From JBHENW01 sp046261875 (GTDB lineage: Bacteria > Acidobacteriota > Thermoanaerobaculia > UBA5066 > Gp7-AA6): DNA of 11,842 nt. Below, piece by piece: positions 1-5,846 of the stretch. Where the stretch lies: positions 1-11,842 of the forward strand of contig JBHENW010000142.1 in the NCBI GenBank assembly GCA_046261875.1, written 5' to 3'. Numbering within the stretch: the stretch's first letter is position 1; each line of letters opens with the position of its first letter. The notes below the pieces were generated by a model that searched no databases, was not told the DNA's origin, and saw only the letters and a program-made list of their open reading frames with translations. The position numbers and the translations under genes were made by a program.

Positions 1-1
1 C

Positions 2-1210
2 CAGCGAGATGACCCGCCCGTCGAAGAGGCGCTCCGCCTCCTCGCCGATCTCGTCGGCGGTGACGGCTTCGACCCGCGAGATGAGCTCCTCGGTGGGCAG
101 GGTCCGGCCGAAGTAGAACTCCTGCCGGGCCTGCTGCGAGGCGCGGGAGACGGTGGATTCCAGGGCCAGGAGCATATTGCCTTTCAGGTTCTGCTTCGCC
201 CAGGAGAGCTCGCGGGGCTTGACCCCGTCGCGCTTGAGCTTCTTCAGCTCCCGCAGGGTCACCTCGAGCACGCGCGCGAGGTTTTTCGGCGCGCACGCGG
301 CATAGATGGTCTCGTACCCCCCGAGCCGGTAGGAGTTCAGCGAGGAGGCGATGGAGTAGACGAGGCCGCGCTTCTCGCGGACTTCCTGGAACAGGCGGGA
401 GGACATGCCTCCCCCCAGGATGATGTCGAGCAGGTGCGTGGCGAAGCGCCGGCCGCTCGCCTGCCCCGGTCCCTCGACGCCGAGGCAGACGTGAGCCTGC
501 TCGAGGCCGCGCCGGGCCTTCAGTTGCAGGTTCTGGTGCCCATGCGGCCGGCGGGAGGGGCGCTCGGGCAGCTCCGACCGCCCGTTGCGCCGGCGAAAGA
601 GGCGCTCGACGGCCGGAAGGACGTTGGCCGCCCGGACGTGGCCGGCCACGGAGACGATGAGGTTGTCGGGCGTGTAGCGCTCCCGGTAGTACCGGTAGAG
701 GTCCGTCAGGCCGATGCTGCGCACCGTCTCGGCGGTCCCGAGGATCGGAGCGCCCAGAGGATGGCTCTTCCAGAAGGACCGGACGAACATTTCGTGGACG
801 AGGTCATCCGGGTTGTCGTTGGCCTCCCCGATCTCCTCGAGGATCACGCCGCGCTCCATCTCCACGTCCCCGAGGTCGAAGGCCGGGAAGAGGACCAGGT
901 CCGAGAGCAGCTCGAGAGCCCCGGCAAACCGCGAGTCGAGCGTGTGGGCGTAAAAGCCGGTGTACTCCTTGGTCGTGAAGGCGTCCACGTCGCCGCCCAG
1001 GAGGTCGATCGCCCGGGCGATCTGGACGGTCGAGCGCCGCCGGGTCCTCTTGAAGAGGACGTGCTCCAGGAAGTGGGAAATGCCACGCTTGTCCGCCGGC
1101 TCGTCCTGGGATCCCGCGCGGACGAAGAAGCCCAGCGCGAAGGAACGGACGTCCTGCATCTCGTCGATGAGGACAGTGGCACCGTTGTCGAGCACGTATT
1201 TGAGGGCCAT
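2..1210 (-). CDS. M16 family zinc peptidase (pitrilysin / processing-peptidase type), 3' end cut by the window edge
   Basis: Zinc metallopeptidase of the M16 family, which usually degrades peptides or processes proteins. An open frame of 403 codons runs from ATG at 1210 to the left edge with no stop. The protein begins MALKYVLDNGATVLIDE and carries the inverted zinc motif HFLEH at residues 46-50. The expected third ligand lies in VILEEI around residues 122-127. Residues from about 180 on (YYRERYTPDNLIVSVAGHV, then GGGMSSRLFQEVREKRGL) match the usual M16 second-half blocks. Family members of this type are about 420 residues, so perhaps 15-25 residues are missing. GGGAG lies 6 nt before the ATG. 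The gene follows the pseudopilin genes after 82 nt on the same strand. No signal peptide is visible, so it is probably cytoplasmic. Any link to secretion is unproven; family assignment is firm, substrate unknown. Confidence 0.93.
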   Translation of the reverse strand, partial: MALKYVLDNGATVLIDEMQDVRSFALGFFVRAGSQDEPADKRGISHFLEHVLFKRTRRRSTVQIARAIDLLGGDVDAFTTKEYTGFYAHTLDSRFAGALELLSDLVLFPAFDLGDVEMERGVILEEIGEANDNPDDLVHEMFVRSFWKSHPLGAPILGTAETVRSIGLTDLYRYYRERYTPDNLIVSVAGHVRAANVLPAVERLFRRRNGRSELPERPSRRPHGHQNLQLKARRGLEQAHVCLGVEGPGQASGRRFATHLLDIILGGGMSSRLFQEVREKRGLVYSIASSLNSYRLGGYETIYAACAPKNLARVLEVTLRELKKLKRDGVKPRELSWAKQNLKGNMLLALESTVSRASQQARQEFYFGRTLPTEELISRVEAVTADEIGEEAERLFDGRVISL

Positions 1211-1292
1211 CGAGAGCTCCCGGCAGGCGCCGCGATTTTATCTTGGGACGGCCCCCCCGGAAGGAGTATTTGGCGTCTTTGGAATCAGTGAC
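1211..1292 (-). promoter_or_regulatory. Intergenic gap before the M16 gene, with a weak promoter candidate
   Basis: This 82-nt gap is the largest untranslated space in the window. Read on the minus strand it holds an AT-rich block AAGATAAAATC about 30 nt before the M16 start, the only plausible -10-like element here, preceded by a G/C-rich run without a convincing -35. A short GGGAG ribosome binding site sits 6 nt before the ATG. No stem-loop followed by a T-run is visible after the last pseudopilin stop, so the peptidase could be read from the secretion operon, from its own promoter, or both. The promoter call is a guess from base composition. Confidence 0.25.
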
Positions 1293-1961
1293 TTACGGAG
1301 TGGGAGTCGTGGCGGGCATTCTCAAACTATCAGGGCTGAAGGGAACGGCGTCCGCGTCCGCGTCCCCGACTATGAATCGCCATTCATCGTAGTAGCGCCG
1401 ACCCCTCCACTCGCGGAGGGCTTCCTTGTGGACCTTCGAGCGCACGCCCGCGATCGGACCGACATTTTTTGTCTCCTCGCGGGGCCCGAAGATCCCCGGG
1501 GTCGGCCGGCGTGCGTCCTCGAAGGTCGAAGGGGGACGCGGTCCCCCCAGGTCGACGGCGGGAACGGAGTCGGGCTGGCCCTGGATGAGCAGGAACCAGT
1601 CGTCGCAGTTGCACGTCGGATCCTTCCAGAGCTTCCGGATGGTTCGGGGGCGGGTCTCGTACATCTCCTCGAGCGACGTGGGATAGCGCCCGTAGCGCCG
1701 CTGGAAGAGCCCGATCGCGCGCGCATACTGCTTCCCGCGGAAGATCAGCTCTGCCTCGCGGTCCCGGCGCATGATCGTGGAGACCGCCGGCGCCACGGCC
1801 GCGATCATGATCGAGAGGATGGAGATTGCGATGACGACCGCGACGAGCGTGAAGCCGCGCTCGCCGAGGCGGGAGCCGGGAATCGGGAGTCGAGAGTCGA
1901 CAGGCGGAGCACCGCAGCTCCGACTACCGGCTTTCGACTTCCGGCTTCCGATCTTCCTCAC
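1293..1961 (-). CDS. Pseudopilin-like protein lacking Glu5 (type II secretion / type IV pilin family)
   Basis: Predicted 222-residue pseudopilin, a candidate minor or tip subunit. The start is GTG at 1959-1961, overlapping the gspG stop as GTGA. No other start codon lies in frame before the hydrophobic helix, so the 36-residue leader is forced. It ends in ERG, followed by the mature N-terminus FTLVAVVIAISILSIM, a classic prepilin peptidase site and N-terminal helix. Position 5 of the mature protein is Ala (GCG), where nearly all type IV pilins have Glu (GAG). Next comes a charged stretch with REAELIFRGKQYARAIGLFQ and a globular part with CNC in DPTCNCDDWF. The tail is rich in Pro and Thr. GspK also lacks Glu5 but is longer and has a different body. 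I recall similar pseudopilins without Glu5 in acidobacterial T2SS operons. Last gene of the secretion block. Confidence 0.85.
   Translation of the reverse strand: MRKIGSRKSKAGSRSCGAPPVDSRLPIPGSRLGERGFTLVAVVIAISILSIMIAAVAPAVSTIMRRDREAELIFRGKQYARAIGLFQRRYGRYPTSLEEMYETRPRTIRKLWKDPTCNCDDWFLLIQGQPDSVPAVDLGGPRPPSTFEDARRPTPGIFGPREETKNVGPIAGVRSKVHKEALREWRGRRYYDEWRFIVGDADADAVPFSPDSLRMPATTPTP
1872..1957. repeat. Imperfect inverted repeat within the leader region of the third pseudopilin
   Basis: The plus-strand left arm (1872-1909) contains CGGGAGTCGAGAGTCGA and ends in CGGAGC. The right arm (1917-1957) begins GCTCCG and continues with short CCGGCTTTCGACTTCCGG-type units. CGGAGC and GCTCCG form a perfect 6-bp stem around a 6-base loop at 1911-1916, and the outer arms are imperfect complements of each other. 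The element is translated in the minus-strand gene as Ser/Arg/Lys/Pro-rich leader residues before the prepilin peptidase site. Similar oligonucleotide repeats occur between genes in many GC-rich bacteria, so this may be an intergenic-type repeat that became coding. Confidence 0.6.
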
Positions 1962-1972
1962 CAGTCCTTGTA
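1957..1972. repeat. Copy 1 of a 16-nt direct repeat at the gspG 3' end
   Basis: CTCACCAGTCCTTGTA on the plus strand is identical to 2378-2393. On the minus strand it encodes the final Tyr-Lys-Asp-Trp of the pseudopilin, its TGA stop and the next base, and it contains AAGGA just ahead of the next gene. Shared ancestry of the two GspG-type genes explains it well enough. Confidence 0.75.
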
Positions 1973-2374
1973 GAGAGTCCCGTCCAGCGCCGTGGCCTCC
2001 GAGCCGCTGTGGATGTCCGTGATTCCCGGAGTGAGCGGCTGGTCCGGGTTGTCGCTCTCGGGCGTCTCCTCCTCGTAGGTGAGGACCCAGGAGTCCGCGG
2101 AGCTGGTCATCGGGTCGAGCGGGATCTTCCGAATGTAGCCCTCCGTCACGAGAGTCTGGAGGTCTGGAGGGTACTGCCCTTTGTCGCCGTGGTAGTGATC
2201 GATGACCTGCCGCATCGTGAAGAGGTCTTCCTTGAGGGCCGCCTCCCGCGCCCGCTGGGGGGAATCCCGCAAGGCGGGCACCGCGATGGCCGCCAGGATC
2301 CCGATGATCGTCATGACGACCAGGAGCTCGAGGAGAGTGAAGCCGTGCTGACAGCGCAGAGAGACGGTCCTCAT
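1958..2374 (-). CDS. gspG: Major pseudopilin GspG-like protein
   Basis: Predicted 138-residue subunit of the inner-membrane-anchored pseudopilus that works with GspE and GspF. The leader MRTVSLRCQHG (11 residues) is followed by FTLLELLVVMTIIGILAAI, a textbook class III signal with Glu5 present. After the N-terminal helix come YPPDLQTLVTEGYIRKIPLDPMT and a Trp, the usual GspG pattern of an acidic-Pro loop before a small beta sheet. The C-terminus ends in LYKDW. Length is typical for GspG. ATG at 2374 lies 4 nt after the stop of the preceding pseudopilin gene, and its own stop overlaps the next start. AAGGA in the YKDW codons of the preceding gene can serve as ribosome binding site. It has the most canonical leader of the three pseudopilins, so it is the best candidate for the main subunit. 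Confidence 0.93.
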   Translation of the reverse strand: MRTVSLRCQHGFTLLELLVVMTIIGILAAIAVPALRDSPQRAREAALKEDLFTMRQVIDHYHGDKGQYPPDLQTLVTEGYIRKIPLDPMTSSADSWVLTYEEETPESDNPDQPLTPGITDIHSGSEATALDGTLYKDW

Positions 2375-2377
2375 CGG

Positions 2378-2393
2378 CTCACCAGTCCTTGTA
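2378..2393. repeat. Copy 2 of the 16-nt direct repeat, at the 3' end of the first pseudopilin gene
   Basis: Identical to 1957-1972. It encodes the terminal Tyr-Lys-Asp-Trp and stop of the upstream pseudopilin. Its AAGGA lies 11 nt before the gspG ATG, a workable ribosome binding site. The bases on both sides of the 16-mer differ between copies. Confidence 0.75.
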
Positions 2394-2867
2394 ATAGGTC
2401 TTGTCGATCGCCCGCCCGGGGGAGAGCGAGTAGACGTCGTAGACGTTCTGCCCCCCCCAGGCGAAGGAGTCCGGCTCGTCCTGGAAGGACCGCAGGCCCC
2501 ACTCCGGCTTCTTCGTCAAGGGATCCATCGGGATGCGGCGCAGGAACTTCTGCTTCTTGTTCACCTGCCCGACGAGGTTGACCCCCTCGACGAGGGTCTC
2601 CAGGTCGGCTGGATACCCCTCCGTCGCGACCTGCACGGGGATCAATCCGGCGTCCGAGTACTGCTTGTACTTGTCGATCGCGTCGCGCATGACCCGAAGG
2701 TGGTGGCGCAGCTCCAGCTCGTTCTGCCGCTTTGTCGCGTAACGCGCGACCGGGACGACCATCCCCGCGAGGATCGCCACCATGGTGCAGACGACCGCCA
2801 GCTCGACGATGGTGAAGCCGCGAGACCGGGAGTCGAATGTCGAAAGGCGGGAGTCGCAGGCGCGCAT
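2379..2867 (-). CDS. Second GspG-type pseudopilin, first of the tandem pair
   Basis: Predicted 162-residue pseudopilin. The leader is 17 residues (MRACDSRLSTFDSRSRG), followed by FTIVELAVVCTMVAILAGMVVPV. Glu5 is present, and the Gly/Phe junction is the expected prepilin peptidase site. After the helix come YPADLETLVEGVN, then RRIPMDPLTKKPEWGLRS, and the C-terminus YYKDW. These match the GspG plan, including the IPxDPxT-x-W block shared with the neighbour at 1958-2374. It is longer than that neighbour, mainly in a loop with VNLVGQVNKKQKF. ATG at 2867 comes 5 nt after the secretin stop, with no strong ribosome binding site, so translation is probably coupled. The leader DSRL...DSR is encoded by a repeat also seen in the third pseudopilin. 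It could be a paralogous major subunit or a minor one; which cannot be told from sequence alone. Confidence 0.9.
   Translation of the reverse strand: MRACDSRLSTFDSRSRGFTIVELAVVCTMVAILAGMVVPVARYATKRQNELELRHHLRVMRDAIDKYKQYSDAGLIPVQVATEGYPADLETLVEGVNLVGQVNKKQKFLRRIPMDPLTKKPEWGLRSFQDEPDSFAWGGQNVYDVYSLSPGRAIDKTYYKDW
2827..2852. repeat. Second copy of the pseudopilin-leader repeat
   Basis: The plus strand reads CGGGAGTCGAATGTCGAAAG and then GCGGGA. It aligns with 1884-1909 with only a few mismatches, sharing CGGGAGTCGA, GTCGA and AGGCGG in the same order. As in the other copy, it encodes leader residues just upstream of the Gly/Phe cleavage site, here DSRLSTFDSR. The complementary arm seen in the third pseudopilin is not evident. 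Confidence 0.6.
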
Positions 2868-2872
2868 CGGTT

Positions 2873-5185
2873 TCAGCGCACGTCCAGGACGGCCGGGGTG
2901 AAGGAGAGGCCTTCCCCCTCCAGCGCGAGCGCCGAGCGGCCCGGCCCGACCCCCCGCACGATGATCTCGGCCACGGCGCGTGTCCCCCCCAGGCTGGCTT
3001 CGGCGGGCAGCTCGAGCAGGACGCGCCCCGGCTCGAGGCGGCTCTCGGCGACCCCTCCGTCGGCCAGGATCGGCCGCACCCCGACGACATTGACGACCTG
3101 TGGGTCGTATCGAATGGCGAACGATCCGGCCCGCAGCGTGTCGCCGGTTGCCCGGACGAGCAGGATCCTGTCTTGCCCCGCCGCGAACGACAGCGAGGCG
3201 GGGTCGAAATCGAAGCGCGGGGTCCGGTCCTCCTTGTTCAGGCCCGTCTCCGTCGCGAGCGCCCCCGGAGGCCGGACCTCGCCCTGTGGAGGCACCGCCT
3301 GCCGGGGCAGCGGCGTGGGCGGTGGGCGGAAGGGGTCGTTCGGCAACCCTCCCGGCGGCACGAGGTTCTGCGGAACCGGGGTCGGGGCCGGCCCCGGCGT
3401 GGGACGGACGGCCGGCTCGCGCCGCGGCTGGAAGTCGAAGGGACCGCCGCTGCCGCCGGGCGATTCGATCCGCGGGCTCCCCTGGAAAGAGATGTTCGAG
3501 TCCGTGCCGACGTACACGGGCTCGAGGTCCGCCTCAGTGATGTCGGGGATGCGGATGATGTGCGGGGTCAGGGTCAGAACGAGGTCCGTTGACCGATTGT
3601 CCGAGAACTTCTTGGAGAAGAGGCGTCCGAGCACCGGAATGTCCCCGAGGAAAGGCACCGAGTCGGTGCGGGACGACTTGTCGGTCCGGAAGAGCCCGGC
3701 AAGGAAGTTCGTCTCGCCGTCCTTGAGGCGGATCTCGGAGGAAATCGTCCGTGTGCCGATCACGGGCTGCGGCGGCTGCCCGCCCCCCACCTCGATGCGG
3801 TCGGTCACCTGGGAGACCTCGATGATGAGCTTCAGGGTGACTTCCTTGTTGTGGTGGACCCGCGGCTCGACCTCGATCTTGATCCCGACGTCCTGGTACT
3901 GGAACGAGGTGACCGGGACGATGTTGCCCCCAACGGTCGTTCCCGTGTTGAAGGTGGTGGTCGGGATCGGCACGCGGTCGCCGATCACGAGCTGGGCTTT
4001 CTTCCCCTCCGAGATGCGCAGCTGCGGTTTGGCCAGCAGCTCCGCGTCCGTGTTGTTCTTGATGAGGTTGTAGGTGATCGACGGGAGCGTGAACCCGAAG
4101 GACCGGATCGACAGGTCCTTGAGCTGGTCCCATGTGAAGGTCCCTTCCGGCACCTCGTTGCCGAAGTTCGTCGTCCCGCCGGGAGCCGGCGCGGTCGCCC
4201 GCGTGCTGTAAGCGGAGAGCACGACACCGAGGTCCTGGACCTTCGTGCTGTTGATCTGCAACAGCTCGACGTCCACGACGACCTCCGCCAGCTGCTTGTC
4301 GTTCTGCTCGACGATCCGCTCGGCGATGGCGACCTTGTCCGCCGTGTCGCGAAGCGTGATCGAGTTGTCCGCCTTGTTGGGATGGATCCGGGTCGTCTGC
4401 AGGATCGCCCGCATCGCGTTGGCGACGTCCTGGACGTCGGCGTTGGAGAGATAGAAGGTGCGGATGACCAGGTCCTCGTAGGTCTTCCGGTTGGCGGGTG
4501 TGTCGGCCGCGATGAGGATCGTCTTCTCGTCCACGATTTTGTAGAAGTGGTTCTCCTGGCGCATGAGGGTCTCGAGCGCCCTCTGGAACTCGATGTTGGT
4601 CAGAACGATCGCGACGTTGTCGTCCTTCAGCTGAGGATCGAAGATCACGTTGATGCCCGCGGCCGCCGCGAGCGACTGGTAGATCTGCTTGAGCGGCTTG
4701 GGCTGCGGAAAGTTCAGGCTGATCGGCTTCTCGCTCGCCGGCTCGAGCATCGGCGGCCGGGCGCGCGAGCCCCGGCTGCGGCGCTTCATCCCTTCCAGCG
4801 CCGTCTCGCCGGCCCGCTCCGCGACGACCCGGGCGGCCTCCTCGCGGGCCTTGCGCAGCTCGGTCTCCGCGTACTGGTTGGTCGGATCGAGCACGACGGC
4901 CTGTTCGAGCTCGACGACGGCGAGCTCGGGGCGCGCCGAGTTGCGGTAGAGCTTCCCCTTTTCGAAGTGGAACTGGGAGGCCCGGATCTTGGCGCGCTGC
5001 AGGGAGACCTTGTAGCGCGAGTTCGTCGGGTCGAGATCGACCGCCCGGGAGTACTTCAGGACGGCGAGGTCCCAGTGCTGGCGGACCTCCTCCTCGCGGG
5101 CGTCGCGAAACGCCCGGGACCCGGAGCAGCCCAGCGTGAGCGTCAGGAGAAGGCCGGCGCCCGCGATTTTCCAGTGGTGTTTCAT
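2873..5185 (-). CDS. gspD: Outer-membrane secretin GspD/PilQ-like, with TPR-like N-terminus and cohesin-like C-terminus
   Basis: Predicted 770-residue secretin that forms the outer-membrane gate. ATG at 5185 is chosen over a longer open frame because it starts a signal peptide (MKHHWKIAGAGLLLTLTLGC) and has GAAAGG 9 nt upstream. Cys20 is a candidate lipidation site, with an imperfect lipobox (TLGC). Residues about 28-120 are TPR-like, with two AVxLDPTN units. Residues about 150-235 form an N0/STN domain (NFPQPKPLKQIYQSLAAAAGIN). Residues about 240-300 form one NolW-type domain. Residues about 305-565 are the secretin core, including VPFLGDIPVLGRLF and TDLVLTLTPHIIR. A Pro-rich linker (about 585-650) leads to a cohesin-like domain in the last 117 residues (FDPASLSFAAGQDRILLVRA, then FAIRYDPQVVNVVGV). 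Canonical GspD has more N-domains, so the pore half is PilQ-like. It follows the GspC/PilP-like gene by 34 nt. Confidence 0.95.
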   Translation of the reverse strand: MKHHWKIAGAGLLLTLTLGCSGSRAFRDAREEEVRQHWDLAVLKYSRAVDLDPTNSRYKVSLQRAKIRASQFHFEKGKLYRNSARPELAVVELEQAVVLDPTNQYAETELRKAREEAARVVAERAGETALEGMKRRSRGSRARPPMLEPASEKPISLNFPQPKPLKQIYQSLAAAAGINVIFDPQLKDDNVAIVLTNIEFQRALETLMRQENHFYKIVDEKTILIAADTPANRKTYEDLVIRTFYLSNADVQDVANAMRAILQTTRIHPNKADNSITLRDTADKVAIAERIVEQNDKQLAEVVVDVELLQINSTKVQDLGVVLSAYSTRATAPAPGGTTNFGNEVPEGTFTWDQLKDLSIRSFGFTLPSITYNLIKNNTDAELLAKPQLRISEGKKAQLVIGDRVPIPTTTFNTGTTVGGNIVPVTSFQYQDVGIKIEVEPRVHHNKEVTLKLIIEVSQVTDRIEVGGGQPPQPVIGTRTISSEIRLKDGETNFLAGLFRTDKSSRTDSVPFLGDIPVLGRLFSKKFSDNRSTDLVLTLTPHIIRIPDITEADLEPVYVGTDSNISFQGSPRIESPGGSGGPFDFQPRREPAVRPTPGPAPTPVPQNLVPPGGLPNDPFRPPPTPLPRQAVPPQGEVRPPGALATETGLNKEDRTPRFDFDPASLSFAAGQDRILLVRATGDTLRAGSFAIRYDPQVVNVVGVRPILADGGVAESRLEPGRVLLELPAEASLGGTRAVAEIIVRGVGPGRSALALEGEGLSFTPAVLDVR

Positions 5186-5219
5186 TCCGCGAAACCTTTC
5201 TCGAAAGAGCGGAGAGTGC

Positions 5220-5846
5220 TCAAGGGGTGATCCCCAGCCGGCGGGTCTCCGACGGCGAGAACCCGACGAAACCGACGTCGATCGACTCGTAACCGACTTT
5301 GCGCAGGATGAACCGGTCGAAGACCACGTCTCCGGCCCGGGCATTGACGACCTGGTCCCCGAGCACGAGGACGGCGATGGGCCGGTCGCGCGCTCCGAAG
5401 CTCCCGATGAAACGGAACCCGATGTCCGGCGGCGCCGGCGTCGGTGGAGGGGGAGGCGGCGGGAGCGGGCCGACGAAGCGCGGATCGCCGGGCCCCGGCG
5501 GCGGCGGAGGCGGCGGCGTGGGCGTGGGCAGCGGCCGCTCCGTGGGCGGGCGGAAGTCGAAGAGGACGCGGCCGGTCCCCCCTCCGGCCCGGGACGGCTT
5601 CGGGTCGAGGTCGTCGGGAGAGATCAACGGCACCTCGTCGGGGGAGACGTCTCGCGCGCGCGGCTGGCCGCCCGGGCGGCGCGGCTCATCCGCTTCGGCG
5701 GAGAGCGTCGCCGTCGTGGGCCCGGGGGGCGGGGCGGCCGGGCGATCTCTCCCGCGCCACCGCACGACGGCAAAGACGAGCACGACGGCGAGCGCGGCGA
5801 GGAGGATCCCCTGCCGGCGAGTCCCGAGCTTCTCCCCGGCTTTCAT
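5220..5846 (-). CDS. GspC/PilP-like inner-membrane clamp protein with polyproline linker
   Basis: Predicted 208-residue protein likely to connect the inner-membrane platform to the secretin. One membrane segment lies at residues about 13-29 (GILLAALAVVLVFAVV), with a short positive cytoplasmic N-terminus. A long flexible Pro/Gly/Arg region at about 32-140 holds two pure proline runs of seven and eight residues. The C-terminal 65 residues (FRFIGSFGARDRPIAVLVLG, then ARAGDVVFDRFILRKVGYES) match the small beta-barrel homology region of GspC and PilP, which binds the secretin N0 domain. The linker is long enough to span the periplasm. The ATG overlaps the pilO stop as ATGA and the secretin gene follows, so the order is that of the PilP-PilQ pair. 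Position suggests PilP; the single transmembrane span without a lipobox suggests GspC. Confidence 0.82.
   Translation of the reverse strand: MKAGEKLGTRRQGILLAALAVVLVFAVVRWRGRDRPAAPPPGPTTATLSAEADEPRRPGGQPRARDVSPDEVPLISPDDLDPKPSRAGGGTGRVLFDFRPPTERPLPTPTPPPPPPPGPGDPRFVGPLPPPPPPPTPAPPDIGFRFIGSFGARDRPIAVLVLGDQVVNARAGDVVFDRFILRKVGYESIDVGFVGFSPSETRRLGITP
5441..5532. repeat. Low-complexity GGC/GGA tract encoding the polyproline runs
   Basis: Two G-rich blocks on the plus strand (5444-5467 and about 5494-5531) consist mostly of GGC, GGA and GTGGGC units. On the minus strand they encode the Pro runs of the GspC/PilP-like protein. Such tracts are prone to slippage and to sequencing or assembly error. 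The frame is intact through both blocks here, and the downstream homology region is in frame. Confidence 0.6.

Noticed and set aside
434..1291. Plus-strand open frame of 285 codons over the M16 gene
   Set aside because: The minus strand carries the HFLEH zinc motif and M16 family blocks in an unbroken frame. The plus-strand product is low-complexity and charged.
1872..1957. The repeat-rich leader region as a CRISPR array or transposon end
   Set aside because: There are no regularly spaced identical repeats with unique spacers, no cas gene, no transposase and no flanking target duplication.
3851..5230. A 459-codon plus-strand open frame antisense to the secretin gene
   Set aside because: Its composition is that of antisense noise, with no recognisable motif or ribosome binding site, while the minus strand encodes a clear secretin.
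5186..5344. A start for the secretin 53 codons further upstream
   Set aside because: The extra residues overlap the GspC/PilP-like gene and would bury the signal peptide. ATG at 5185 has a good ribosome binding site and begins the signal peptide.
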